Shown here: positions 16,368 to 25,098 of the stretch, piece by piece | How positions within the stretch are numbered: position 1 is the first letter of the stretch | How the letters are laid out: each line of letters starts with the position of its first letter | Assembly: GCF_035984415.1 (NCBI RefSeq) | Contig: NZ_CP130720.1 | Location: forward strand, 5,518,001 to 5,582,000 | Source: Streptomyces sp. NBC_01296 | GTDB lineage: Bacteria; Actinomycetota; Actinomycetes; Streptomycetales; Streptomycetaceae | Reading direction: 5' to 3' | Length of the DNA: 64,000 bases | Translations under genes and position numbers: made by a program | Notes under the pieces: generated by a model | The model's database searches: none | The model's input: the letters and a program-made list of their open reading frames with translations, nothing else | Told to the model about the DNA's origin: nothing

Positions 16368-17303
16368 TTACTCCTTGTGGGAGAGGGCGCGGACGGTACG
16401 GGAGGGGCTGGGGCGTCCCAGCTGTTCGGCCATCCACACGCTCGTGGCGGTGAGGGCGGCCAGGTCGACGCCGGTCTCGATACCGAGGCCGTCGAGCATC
16501 CACACGAGGTCCTCGGTGGCGAGGTTGCCGGTGGCGCTCTTCGCGTACGGGCAGCCGCCGAGGCCGCCTGCGGAGGCGTCGACGGTGGTCACTCCGTGCT
16601 GGAGCGCGGCGAGGGTGTTGGACAGGGCCTGGCCGTAGGTGTCGTGGAAGTGCACGCCGATCCGGTCGGTCGTGACGCCCTCCTCGTTGAGCTCGCTGAG
16701 GAGGGTCTGGACATGGCCCGGGGTGGCGACGCCGATGGTGTCGCCGAGGCTGAGCTCGTCGCAGCCGAGGTCGAGCAGGGCCTTGGCCACGCGGACCACC
16801 TGGTGGACCGGGACGGGGCCCTCCCAGGGGTCCCCGAAGCACATGGAGAGGTAGCCGCGGACGTGCGCCTTGCCCTCCTTGGCGCGGGCCACGACGGGCT
16901 CGAACATGGCGAGGGACTCGGCGACGGTCCGGTTGAGGTTGCGCGAGGCGAAGGTCTCGGTCGCCGAGCCGAAGACCGCGATGCGGCCCGCGCCGAGGGC
17001 CAGGGCGCGGTCGAGCCCGCGCTCGTTGGGGACGAGGACGGGGAGGTGGACCCCGGCCAGGTCCTGGAGCTGCGGGAACAGCTCCTCGGCGTCCGCCAGT
17101 TGGGGCACCCACTTGGGGTGCACGAAGCTGGTCGCCTCGATGGTGGTGAGCCCGGCCGCGGCGAGCCGGTGGATGAACTCGGCCTTGACGTGGGTGGGTA
17201 CGGCCGACTTCTCGTTCTGCAGGCCGTCGCGGGCGCCGACCTCGTGGATGCGGACGCGGGCCGGCAGCTCGGGGGCCGGGACGGTCATGGGCAGCCCGTT
17301 CAC
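16368..17303 (-). CDS. hmgL: Hydroxymethylglutaryl-CoA lyase
   Basis: HMG-CoA lyase cleaves 3-hydroxy-3-methylglutaryl-CoA to acetyl-CoA and acetoacetate, ending the leucine pathway. The 311-residue TIM barrel carries EVGARDGLQNEK near the N-terminus, the metal-binding HFHDTYG (about 219-225) and the catalytic cysteine C251 in GGLGGCPYAKSATGN. The GTG at 17303 overlaps the stop of the carboxylase gene by 4 bases, which supports coupled translation. ATG five codons later is an alternative. Confidence 0.94.
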   Translation of the reverse strand: MNGLPMTVPAPELPARVRIHEVGARDGLQNEKSAVPTHVKAEFIHRLAAAGLTTIEATSFVHPKWVPQLADAEELFPQLQDLAGVHLPVLVPNERGLDRALALGAGRIAVFGSATETFASRNLNRTVAESLAMFEPVVARAKEGKAHVRGYLSMCFGDPWEGPVPVHQVVRVAKALLDLGCDELSLGDTIGVATPGHVQTLLSELNEEGVTTDRIGVHFHDTYGQALSNTLAALQHGVTTVDASAGGLGGCPYAKSATGNLATEDLVWMLDGLGIETGVDLAALTATSVWMAEQLGRPSPSRTVRALSHKE

Positions 17304-19378
17304 TTGGCCTCCCCTTCTTCCTTGTCCTCTTCCTCGTCCGGGGTGACGACGGCCAGGACCTGGTCCATGGCGACGGTCGTGCCGGGGGAGACGTCCAGCT
17401 CGGTGACCGTGCCGGAGTGCGGGGCGGAGATGACGTGCTCCATCTTCATCGCCTCGACGACGAGCAGGCTCTGCCCGGCGACGACGCGGTCGCCGACGGC
17501 GACCTTGACCACGGTGACGGTGCCGGGCATGGGGGCGGCGAGGGTATCGGCGCCGGCGTGGCCGGCGCCGCTGAGGGCGGCGGTGACGGGGTCGTGGTCC
17601 TGCACGTGCCAGGAGTCGCCGTCGCGGCCGAGCCAGGTCCCCTCAGGGGAGGCCGCCTGGCTGAACCGGTGGGTGACACCGTCGAGTTCGACCGTCAGGT
17701 ACTCGGCGGTGCGGGCCACGATCCGGCCGCGGGCCGGTGCGCCGGGGCTCTGCCCCGGGCCCTGCGCCTCGATCGCCGACGGGGCCGGATCGTCCCCGGT
17801 GTCGGTGAGCAGGAGCTCGGTCTCGGTGCCCGACGGGCGGGTGCGGACGGTGACCGGGTCCTGGCCCGGGAGGCGGAAGTGGTGGACCGTCCAGGCGGGG
17901 GTGCCGCCGAGGCGCCAGCCGCTGGCCGCCCCGAACGGGTCGACCCACCCGTCCGCGGCCGCTGCCGCACCGTCCTGGGCCAGCAGCGCAGCCGTGGCGT
18001 ACACCTCCGGCGGGACGCCCTCCGGCAGCATGCCGGCCAGGTCCCGCTCCACCAGGCCCGTGTCCAGGTCCCCGGACACCACATCCGGGTGCGCCAACAG
18101 CCGCCGCAGGAAACCGGTGTTGGTCTGGACGCCCAGGATCACGGTGTCGGCCAGGGCGCCCCGCAGCACCCGGAGGGCAGCGGCTCGGTCCGGACCGTAC
18201 GCGATCACCTTCGACAGCATCGGGTCGTACGTCGACCCGGTGTCCACCCCCGCCGTCAGGCCGGAGTCCGTACGGACGGAGCCCCCCGACGGCTCGGACA
18301 GCGCGAGGACCGTACCGCCGGACGGCAGGAACCCCCGCGCCGGGTCCTCGGCGCAGACGCGCGCCTCGATCGCGTGCCCCGTGAGGGTGACATCGGACTG
18401 GGAGAAGGCCAGCGGAGCGCCCGCCGCAACCCGCAGCTGCTGTTCCACCAGGTCCAGCCCGGTGATCAGCTCCGTCACCGGGTGCTCCACCTGGAGGCGG
18501 GTGTTCATCTCCATGAAGTAGTACGAGGACGGGTCCCCGCCCGGCACGATGAACTCCACCGTGCCCGCGCCGACGTACCCGCACGAGCGCGCCGCCTCCA
18601 CCGCCGCCGCGCCCATCGAGGCCCGCAGTTCCGGTGTGAGCAGGACCGACGGGGCCTCCTCGATCACCTTCTGGTGGCGCCGCTGCAGGGAGCACTCGCG
18701 CTCGCCCAGGTGCACCACGTTCCCGTGCGCGTCCGCCAGCACCTGGATCTCGATGTGCCGCGGCCGGTCCACCCAGCGCTCCACGAGCAGCGTGTCGTCG
18801 CCGAACGACGACCGTGCTTCGCGGCGCGCCGCCGCGATCTCCTCGCCCAGCAGGCCGGCGTCGCGGACGAGCCGCATGCCCTTGCCGCCGCCGCCCGCCG
18901 AGGGCTTCAGCAGCACCGGCATGCCGATCTCTTCGGCGGCCGCGACCAGTTCGGCGTCCGAAAGGCCGCTGGCCGAGGAGCCGGGCACGACCGGGACCCC
19001 GGCCGCCTTCACGGTCTGCTTGGCGCGGATCTTGTCGCCCATCAGGGAGATCGCCGAGGCGGGCGGCCCGATGAAGGCCAGGCCCGCCTCCGCGCAGGCG
19101 GCCGCGAAGGCCGCGTTCTCCGCGAGGAAGCCGTAGCCCGGGTGAACGGCCTCGGCCCCCGTGCGCCGCGCCGCGTCGAGCAGCCGCTCCACCGACAGGT
19201 AGCTCTCGGCGGCCGCCGCCGGGCCGATCCGGACGGCCGTGTCGGCCTCCCGTACGTGCCGTGCGTCCGCGTCCGCGTCGCTGAAGACGGCCACGGACCG
19301 CACCCCGAGCTCCCGCAGCGTGCGGATGACCCGGACCGCGATCTCGCCCCGGTTCGCGACCAGAACAGTGCTGAACAT
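17300..19378 (-). CDS. accC: Acyl-CoA carboxylase biotin-containing (alpha) subunit
   Basis: This subunit carboxylates its own biotin with bicarbonate and ATP and passes the carboxyl group to the beta subunit. The 692-residue protein has a biotin carboxylase domain (about 1-445, including KPSAGGGGKGM and MEMNTRLQVEHPVTE), a middle domain, and a C-terminal biotinyl domain with EAMKM, the modified lysine being about K645. Its acidic tail (DEEEDKEEGEAK) is unusual but short. With the beta subunit, HMG-CoA lyase and dehydrogenase alongside, methylcrotonyl-CoA is the likely substrate. The symbol follows the Streptomyces coelicolor orthologue. Confidence 0.93.
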   Translation of the reverse strand: MFSTVLVANRGEIAVRVIRTLRELGVRSVAVFSDADADARHVREADTAVRIGPAAAAESYLSVERLLDAARRTGAEAVHPGYGFLAENAAFAAACAEAGLAFIGPPASAISLMGDKIRAKQTVKAAGVPVVPGSSASGLSDAELVAAAEEIGMPVLLKPSAGGGGKGMRLVRDAGLLGEEIAAARREARSSFGDDTLLVERWVDRPRHIEIQVLADAHGNVVHLGERECSLQRRHQKVIEEAPSVLLTPELRASMGAAAVEAARSCGYVGAGTVEFIVPGGDPSSYYFMEMNTRLQVEHPVTELITGLDLVEQQLRVAAGAPLAFSQSDVTLTGHAIEARVCAEDPARGFLPSGGTVLALSEPSGGSVRTDSGLTAGVDTGSTYDPMLSKVIAYGPDRAAALRVLRGALADTVILGVQTNTGFLRRLLAHPDVVSGDLDTGLVERDLAGMLPEGVPPEVYATAALLAQDGAAAAADGWVDPFGAASGWRLGGTPAWTVHHFRLPGQDPVTVRTRPSGTETELLLTDTGDDPAPSAIEAQGPGQSPGAPARGRIVARTAEYLTVELDGVTHRFSQAASPEGTWLGRDGDSWHVQDHDPVTAALSGAGHAGADTLAAPMPGTVTVVKVAVGDRVVAGQSLLVVEAMKMEHVISAPHSGTVTELDVSPGTTVAMDQVLAVVTPDEEEDKEEGEAK

Positions 19379-19401
19379 CGAAGAAGTCCTCACGTCACAC
19401 G

Positions 19402-21018
19402 TCACATTCGGAAGATGCCGAAGCCCGCGTCGCCCAGCGGGGCGTTCGCGCACGCGGTCAGGGCCAGTCCCAGCACCTGCCGGGTCTCCATCGGGTCGAT
19501 GACCCCGTCGTCCCACAGCCGCGCGGTGGCGTAGTAGGCGTTGCCCTGCTCCTCGTACTGCGCGCGGACCGGGGCCTTGAAGGCCTCCTCGTCCTCGAGC
19601 GGCCACTCCTGGCCCGCGCCCTCGATCTGGTCCCGCTTGACCGTGGCGAGCACGGACGCGGCCTGTTCGCCGCCCATCACGGAGATCTTGGCGTTGGGCC
19701 ACATCCACAGGAACCGCGGCGAGTACGCCCGGCCGCACATCGAGTAGTTGCCCGCGCCGTACGAGCCGCCGACCACCACCGTCAGCTTCGGGACCCGGGT
19801 GCAGGCCACGGCCGTGACCATCTTGGCGCCGTGCTTGGCGATGCCGCCGGCCTCGTAGTCGCGGCCGACCATGAAGCCCGAGATGTTCTGGAGGAAGAGG
19901 AGCGGGATCCCGCGCTGGTCGCACAGCTCGATGAAGTGCGCGCCCTTCTGGGCGGATTCGGAGAACAGGATGCCGTTGTTGGCGACGATGCCGACCGGGT
20001 GGCCGTGGATCCGGGCGAACCCGGTGACCAGCGTCTGGCCGAACTCCGACTTGAACTCCTGGAAGCGGGACCCGTCCACGATGCGGGCGATGACCTCGCG
20101 GGCGTCGTAGGGGGTGCGCGAGTCGACCGGGACCGCGCCGTACAGCCCGTACGGGTCCACCTTCGGCTCTTCCGGCGCCTCGACCGACCAGGGCAGGGCC
20201 CCGCGCTCGGGCAGGGTCGCCACGATGTTCCGTACGATCCGCAGCGCGTGCGCGTCGTCCTCCGCGAGGTGGTCGGTGACGCCCGAGACCCGGGAGTGGA
20301 CCTCGCCGCCGCCGAGCTCCTCGGCCGTGACCACCTCGCCGGTGGCGGCCTTCACCAGCGGCGGGCCGCCGAGGAAGATCGTGCCCTGCCCGCGGACGAT
20401 GACGGCCTCGTCGCTCATCGCCGGGACGTACGCGCCGCCCGCCGTGCAGGAGCCGAGGACGGCGGCGATCTGCGGGATGCCGGCGCCGGACATGCGCGCC
20501 TGGTTGTAGAAGATGCGGCCGAAGTGCTCCCGGTCGGGGAAGACCTCGTCCTGCATGGGGAGGAAGGCGCCGCCCGAGTCGACCAGGTAGAGGCAGGGGA
20601 GACGATTCTCCAGGGCCACTTCCTGGGCGCGCAGGTGCTTCTTGACGGTCATCGGGTAGTACGTGCCGCCCTTGACGGTGGCGTCGTTCGCGACGATCAC
20701 GCACTCGCGGCCGCTGACCCGGCCGATGCCCGCGATGACCCCGGCGGCCGGGGCCGCGCCCCCGTACATGCCCTCGGCGGCCAGCGGGGCCAGCTCCAGG
20801 AAGGGGGACCCGGGGTCCAGGAGGGTGTCCACGCGGTCGCGGGGGAGCAGCTTCCCGCGGGCGGTGTGGCGGGCGCGGGCCTTCTCGCCGCCGCCGAGCC
20901 GGGCCGCGTCGAGTCGCGCCCGCAGCCCCTCGGCGAGCTCGCGGTGGGCGGCCTCGTTGGTCCGCCAGGCCTCGGACGCCGGGTCCGCGGCGCTCGTCAG
21001 CACTGGTGCCTGCTGCAT
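19402..21018 (-). CDS. accD1: Acyl-CoA carboxylase carboxyltransferase (beta) subunit, probably methylcrotonyl-CoA
   Basis: The beta subunit moves the carboxyl group from biotin to an acyl-CoA. The 538-residue protein has the two crotonase-like carboxyltransferase halves, with oxyanion-hole glycines in GSCTAGGAYVPAM (about 188-200) and VVVGGSYGAGNYSMCGRAY (about 405-423). The NYSMCGRAYSPRFLWMWPN motif is typical of methylcrotonyl-CoA rather than propionyl-CoA carboxylases. It is the first gene of the four-gene unit, 23 bases before the biotin subunit. ATG 21018 faces the TetR gene across two operator-like sites. Confidence 0.92.
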   Translation of the reverse strand: MQQAPVLTSAADPASEAWRTNEAAHRELAEGLRARLDAARLGGGEKARARHTARGKLLPRDRVDTLLDPGSPFLELAPLAAEGMYGGAAPAAGVIAGIGRVSGRECVIVANDATVKGGTYYPMTVKKHLRAQEVALENRLPCLYLVDSGGAFLPMQDEVFPDREHFGRIFYNQARMSGAGIPQIAAVLGSCTAGGAYVPAMSDEAVIVRGQGTIFLGGPPLVKAATGEVVTAEELGGGEVHSRVSGVTDHLAEDDAHALRIVRNIVATLPERGALPWSVEAPEEPKVDPYGLYGAVPVDSRTPYDAREVIARIVDGSRFQEFKSEFGQTLVTGFARIHGHPVGIVANNGILFSESAQKGAHFIELCDQRGIPLLFLQNISGFMVGRDYEAGGIAKHGAKMVTAVACTRVPKLTVVVGGSYGAGNYSMCGRAYSPRFLWMWPNAKISVMGGEQAASVLATVKRDQIEGAGQEWPLEDEEAFKAPVRAQYEEQGNAYYATARLWDDGVIDPMETRQVLGLALTACANAPLGDAGFGIFRM

Positions 21019-21047
21019 CGGTCGAGCTCCCTTGCTCGGTGCACGCT

Positions 21048-21063
21048 GTTAATGAGCGTTAAC
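21048..21063. promoter_or_regulatory. Operator-like inverted repeat 1 (TetR/leucine operon)
   Basis: GTTAATGAGCGTTAAC is an imperfect palindrome in the gap between accD1 and the divergent TetR gene. It shares the pattern GTTAA-GAGCG-TAAC with a second copy 31 bases away, about three helical turns. Confidence 0.75.
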
Positions 21064-21078
21064 GCATGTACCGCCTAG

Positions 21079-21094
21079 GTTAACGAGCGCTAAC
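21079..21094. promoter_or_regulatory. Operator-like inverted repeat 2 (TetR/leucine operon)
   Basis: GTTAACGAGCGCTAAC differs from the first copy at two positions. Its location between two divergent genes suggests that the adjacent TetR protein represses both and is released by a pathway acyl-CoA. The ligand is inference. Confidence 0.75.
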
Positions 21095-21117
21095 GGCCCT
21101 GTCTAGAATGGATTCCC

Positions 21118-21696
21118 ATGAGCACCAGAGCGGCCGCCCCGACCCGTCGCGAGCAGATCCTCAGTGAGGCCGCCCGCCTCTTCGCCGCGCGCGGGTTCCA
21201 CGGTGTCGGTGTGGACGAGATAGGGGCCGCGGTGGGCATCAGCGGCCCCGGCCTGTACCGCCATTTCGCGGGCAAGGACGCCATGCTCGCCGAGCTGCTG
21301 GTCGGGATCAGCGAGCGGCTGCTGACCGGCGGCCGCCACCGGGTGGCCGCAGCCGCGGGCGACCCGGTCGGCGTACTGGCCTCCCTCATCGACGGCCACA
21401 TCGACTTCGCCCTCGACGACCGGGCGCTGATCACCCTGCACGACCGCGAGCTGGACCGGCTGCGCGAGGCCGACCGCAAGCTCGTGCGGCAGCTCCAGCG
21501 CAAGTACGTGGAGCTGTGGGTGGAGGTCGTACGGGAACTGCACCCGGAGGTCGGCGAGGCGGAGGTACGGGTGTCCGTCCATGCCGTCTTCGGCCTGCTC
21601 AACTCCACCCCGCACCTGGCGGCGCTCGGCCGGGAGGCGACGGAATCGCTGCTGCGGCGACTGGCGCACGGCGCGTTCGGGGCGCTGTCGGGGTGA
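21118..21696 (+). CDS. TetR family regulator of the leucine-degradation genes
   Basis: The 192-residue protein has an N-terminal TetR helix-turn-helix (REQILSEAARLFAARGFHGV, then GISGPGLYRHFAGKDAMLAE; about 11-60). The C-terminal domain is helical and likely binds a ligand. It is divergent from the carboxylase operon, with two matched palindromes between. This layout is standard for a local repressor that also controls itself. The inducer may be a leucine-derived acyl-CoA. Confidence 0.88.
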   Translation: MSTRAAAPTRREQILSEAARLFAARGFHGVGVDEIGAAVGISGPGLYRHFAGKDAMLAELLVGISERLLTGGRHRVAAAAGDPVGVLASLIDGHIDFALDDRALITLHDRELDRLREADRKLVRQLQRKYVELWVEVVRELHPEVGEAEVRVSVHAVFGLLNSTPHLAALGREATESLLRRLAHGAFGALSG

Positions 21697-21761
21697 AACG
21701 ACGCGTCCGCTGGTCGGAATGGAACCGGCGACTCGGGCCCGGCGGCGGCAGAATGGGCCGC

Positions 21762-22574
21762 ATGCCGAAGCCGATAGAGACGCCCGCCCTGTCAGTTGAA
21801 CCGCCGAGCCGCACCGAACTCGTCGACCACCTGGTCCGCACCCGGATCTCGGGCCAGGTCGCCACGCCCCGCGAGAACAACCTGTCGCACTACCGCAAGC
21901 TCGCCAACGGCGACCGGCACTACTGGCTGGGCCTGGAGCTGGGCGACCGTTGGGCGGACGAGCAGGACGTGCTGGCCGTGATGGCGGAGCGGTGCGGGGT
22001 CGTCGACGACGCCGCGTACCGGTTCGGCCAGGACACGATCGACCCGGAGCTGACGGTGTCCGGCCTGGACCGGATGGCGGCGCGACTGCGCAAGGCGGCC
22101 CTGGACCGGCAGAGCGTGCTGCTGGCCACGGGGCACCCGGGCGGCCTGCTGGACGTCCACCGCGCGACGGCGGCGGCGCTGCGCGCCGCGGGCTGCGAGA
22201 TCGTGGTGATCCCGCCCGGCCTGGTCGCGGACGAGGGCTCGGTGTGGCAGTTCGCGGACGTCGCGGTGCTGGAGCGCGGGGCCACGCTGTGGCACACCCA
22301 CTCCCCGGAGCCGATGGCCGCGATCCTGGACGGCCTGACGGCGGCGAACCGCCCCCAGCCGGACCTGGTCGTCGCCGACCACGGCTGGGCGGGGTGTGCG
22401 GCGCAGCGCGGGCTGGACGCGGTGGGCTACGCGGACTGCAACGACCCGGCGCTGTTCATCGGCGAGGCGGAGGGCACCCTGCAGGTGGCGGTCCCGCTCG
22501 ACGACCACGTCCGCGACCCGCGCTTCTACGACCCGATGGTGGCGTACCTGCTGTCGGCGGCGGGCCTGCGCTAG
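21762..22574 (+). CDS. Putative phosphatase, conserved in Streptomyces
   Basis: The 270-residue soluble protein resembles proteins annotated only as phosphatase in actinobacteria. Marked stretches are NNLSHYRKLANGDRHYWLGL (about 36-55), LLATGHPGGLLDVHRATAAA and VVADHGWAG. Histidine and aspartate clusters could bind metal, but I cannot name a substrate. I prefer ATG 21762; another ATG three codons earlier (21753) is possible and neither has a clear ribosome binding site. It follows the TetR gene by 65 bases, so it could be cotranscribed. Confidence 0.75.
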   Translation: MPKPIETPALSVEPPSRTELVDHLVRTRISGQVATPRENNLSHYRKLANGDRHYWLGLELGDRWADEQDVLAVMAERCGVVDDAAYRFGQDTIDPELTVSGLDRMAARLRKAALDRQSVLLATGHPGGLLDVHRATAAALRAAGCEIVVIPPGLVADEGSVWQFADVAVLERGATLWHTHSPEPMAAILDGLTAANRPQPDLVVADHGWAGCAAQRGLDAVGYADCNDPALFIGEAEGTLQVAVPLDDHVRDPRFYDPMVAYLLSAAGLR

Positions 22575-22579
22575 CCCGC

Positions 22580-22608
22580 CCGGCGGGGCTTCGTTCCGGC
22601 CCCGCCGG
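22580..22608. terminator. Terminator between convergent phosphatase and SDR genes
   Basis: CCGGCGGGGC (22580-22589) pairs perfectly with GCCCCGCCGG (22599-22608) around a 9-base loop. Confidence 0.75.
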
Positions 22609-22617
22609 CGTGTGCGG

Positions 22618-23484
22618 TCACGACTGGCCCAGCCAGTTGGTCATCTCGGTCTGGACGGCCGAACCGTCGAGGTCGGCGAGCTTCATGCCCACGAAGGTGC
22701 GGGCCCAGTCGGAGGTCTGGATCCGGAACGGCATCTTCTCGGCGGTCAGCGCGTCGATGACCGGCGCCGCCGCCTGCTCCGGGGTCTGGGCGGTGTCGCT
22801 GCCGAAGGACTGCAGGGCGTGGTTGATGTAGCCCTGCAGCGCCGGGGCGTACGGACCCGCCTGGGCGAGCAGCGCCGGGATGTCGAGCCCGACGTTGTTC
22901 ACGAACTCGCTGGCGACGGCGCCCGGTTCGACGACGGACACCTGGACGCCCATGGCCGCGGCGACCGGGGCCAGGGACTCCATGAAGCCCTCGACGGCGA
23001 ACTTGGCGGCGCAGTAGGACTCGTTGAACGGCTGGCCGACCACGCCGCCGACGCTCGTCACGGTGATGACCCGGCCCCCCGAGGCGCGCAGGTGGGGCAG
23101 CGCGGCCCGGGTGAGCTCGGCGACGCCGAAGAAGTTGACCTCCATGACGGACCGCAGCTTCTCCATGCCGTGCTGCTCGATGGTGCCGACGAAGCCGGCC
23201 CCCGCGTTGTTCACGACCGCGTCGAGGTGTCCGTGTTCGGCGACGACCTCGGCCACGCACGTGGCCACGGAGTCCGCGTCGGTCACGTCCAGCTGCTTGA
23301 CCTGCACGAGGTCGGCGACACCGGCTTCTGCGGCGGCCTTCTGCAGGGCGCCGGCGCGGGTGGTGTCCCGCATCGTGGCGACGGCGAGCCAGCCCGCCCG
23401 GGCGGCGGCGACCGCGGCGGCCAGGCCGATGCCCGAAGAGGTGCCGGTGATCAGAACGGTCTTGGCAGTGGTCTTGGCGCTCAT
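22618..23484 (-). CDS. Short-chain dehydrogenase/reductase (SDR)
   Basis: This is a 288-residue classical SDR with the cofactor motif TGTSSGIG (about 13-20), the NNAGAG motif (about 91-96), and the catalytic Ser-Tyr-Lys set with YCAAK (about 161-165). A bulky N-terminal residue pattern (MRDTTRA) after the second strand suggests NADP preference. Substrate is unknown. The gene is divergent from a MarR-family gene with a large inverted repeat between them, so the MarR protein probably controls it. Confidence 0.9.
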   Translation of the reverse strand: MSAKTTAKTVLITGTSSGIGLAAAVAAARAGWLAVATMRDTTRAGALQKAAAEAGVADLVQVKQLDVTDADSVATCVAEVVAEHGHLDAVVNNAGAGFVGTIEQHGMEKLRSVMEVNFFGVAELTRAALPHLRASGGRVITVTSVGGVVGQPFNESYCAAKFAVEGFMESLAPVAAAMGVQVSVVEPGAVASEFVNNVGLDIPALLAQAGPYAPALQGYINHALQSFGSDTAQTPEQAAAPVIDALTAEKMPFRIQTSDWARTFVGMKLADLDGSAVQTEMTNWLGQS

Positions 23485-23505
23485 GAAAGGGTCTCCCTAG
23501 ATTTG

Positions 23506-23546
23506 TGCGTGCACACACACATTAACGTTGTGTGCGTGTGCACGCA
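23506..23546. promoter_or_regulatory. 41-base inverted repeat between SDR and MarR genes
   Basis: TGCGTGCACAC (23506-23516) and GTGTGCACGCA (23536-23546) are perfect 11-base inverted arms around the centre AACGTT. Each arm also contains the palindrome GTGCAC. The site fills the gap before both starts and fits binding by the adjacent MarR protein, perhaps as two dimers. Confidence 0.8.
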
Positions 23547-23564
23547 ACCCGGTATCCTTCCCCC

Positions 23565-24050
23565 ATGGCGCACACGAATCTCAACTTGGACGGTCTCACC
23601 CCCCGCGACCACGCCTTCTACGGCCTGGTCTGGGCCGGAACCACCCTCACCGCCCGGGTCGACCAGGTGCTCACGCGCCGCCACGACCTGCCGCTGTCGT
23701 GGTTCGAGGTCATGCTGTGGCTGAGCGTCCAGCAGGAGCCGGTTGCGCCCTCGGAGCTGGGCGCCAGGACCCTGCTCAGCCGCAGCCAGGTCTCCCGCGT
23801 AGCCGATTCGCTCCGGGCCCGCGGCCTGGTCGAACGGGTCCCGTCCCCGACGGACGCCCGGTCCGTGGGGATCGCCCTCACCGAGGCGGGCCGCCGCGCC
23901 TTCGCGGAGGCCGACGCCACCCGCCGCGAGGCCCTCGCCGAGGTCTTCGACGACCGCCTCGACGACGCGGACATAGCCGCGCTGGAGGCGATCTGGGCCA
24001 AGCTCAAGGCCCGCCCCGAGAACGAACGGCAGGCCCAGGCCCAGGCCTAG
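23565..24050 (+). CDS. MarR family transcriptional regulator
   Basis: The 161-residue protein is a winged-helix MarR regulator. The recognition region is SELGARTLLSRSQVSRVADS (about 64-83), followed by the wing with VPSPTDARSVGIALTEAG. I start at ATG 23565; an earlier in-frame GTG at 23532 would lie inside the operator-like repeat. It probably represses itself and the divergent SDR gene and responds to a small ligand. It ends 8 bases from the convergent CDF gene. Confidence 0.88.
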   Translation: MAHTNLNLDGLTPRDHAFYGLVWAGTTLTARVDQVLTRRHDLPLSWFEVMLWLSVQQEPVAPSELGARTLLSRSQVSRVADSLRARGLVERVPSPTDARSVGIALTEAGRRAFAEADATRREALAEVFDDRLDDADIAALEAIWAKLKARPENERQAQAQA

Positions 24051-24058
24051 GCGCAGGA

Positions 24059-25012
24059 CTAAGGCCGGATGCCGGGCAGGACCTCGGCGTCCGGGCCGGG
24101 GGCGGGTGTCGGGTCCAGGTACACCCGGCGGATGGCCGGCCACCGCTCCCGCAGCTGGTCCTCCGCGTCCTCGCACGCCGCCTCCACCTGCCGGGCCGAC
24201 GCCAGGTCGTGGAAGTCGATCTTCGCCGCGATCAGCACCTCCGACGGCCCCTGAACCAGGGTCGTCAGCTCCAGCACGCCCTCGATGTGCGGCACGGTCA
24301 GCAGCTCCTCCCGCACCTCGGCCCGCATCGCCGCAGGCAGCGGCCGCCCGATCAGGTACTGGGCGTTCGAGCGGCCCAGCTCCCACGCCACCATCACCAG
24401 CAGCAGCCCGATCAGCAGCGACGCGATCCCGTCGGACACCCCCGACCCGGTGAGCTGCGCCCCCAGCAGGCCGCCCGCCGCCAGGACGAGCCCGATCAGT
24501 GCGGCCACGTTCTCCAGCAGCACCGCCTTCACCGCCGTGTCCGGGGTGTGCTTCACGTACACGGCCAGCGGGGCCCGCATCCGGGCCGCCTCGCCCCGCA
24601 TCTGCCGCCAGGCCACCAGCAGCGAGTAGCCCTCCAGTACGAAGGCCACGGCGAGGATCGCGTACGAGAGCGCGGGGTCGCCCGGCTCCTCGCCTTGCAC
24701 CAGCGTGTGGATCCCGTCGTACACGGCGAACACCGCGCCGCCGGCGAACGTCGCGATCGACGCGAGCAGCGCCCAGATGTACCGCTCCGGCCCGTAGCCC
24801 AGCGGGTGGGCCTCGTCCGCGGGCCGTGCGCTCCGCTTCAGCGCGGTCAGCAGCAGGACCTCCGTCACCGTGTCGGCCACCGAGTGCGCGGCCTCCGACA
24901 GCATCGCGCTCGACCCGCTGACGATGCCGCCGAACGCCTTGGCCGCTGCGATCCCCAGATTGGTGACCACGGCGACGACGACCGTACCGACGCTCTCGGA
25001 TTCCTCGGGCAT
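24059..25012 (-). CDS. Cation diffusion facilitator (CDF) family transporter
   Basis: The 317-residue protein has about six transmembrane helices in the first 205 residues and a cytoplasmic dimerisation domain after that. TM2 carries the metal-site pattern SEAAHSVAD (about 38-46). The equivalent TM5 region reads LLENVAAL rather than the usual His-x3-Asp, so metal choice is uncertain. CDF proteins export zinc, manganese, iron or cobalt using the proton gradient. ATG 25012 is chosen since MPEESESVGTVVVAVV begins the first helix. It lies 86 bases after the thioesterase gene on the same strand. Confidence 0.85.
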   Translation of the reverse strand: MPEESESVGTVVVAVVTNLGIAAAKAFGGIVSGSSAMLSEAAHSVADTVTEVLLLTALKRSARPADEAHPLGYGPERYIWALLASIATFAGGAVFAVYDGIHTLVQGEEPGDPALSYAILAVAFVLEGYSLLVAWRQMRGEAARMRAPLAVYVKHTPDTAVKAVLLENVAALIGLVLAAGGLLGAQLTGSGVSDGIASLLIGLLLVMVAWELGRSNAQYLIGRPLPAAMRAEVREELLTVPHIEGVLELTTLVQGPSEVLIAAKIDFHDLASARQVEAACEDAEDQLRERWPAIRRVYLDPTPAPGPDAEVLPGIRP

Positions 25013-25098
25013 GAGGTGACGGTAGGGCCGATGCTCAGCCCGAGGGGTCAGCGACACCCGACGGGACCGCCGTCCGGCCCCCCAGGGGTGCTCCGGGG

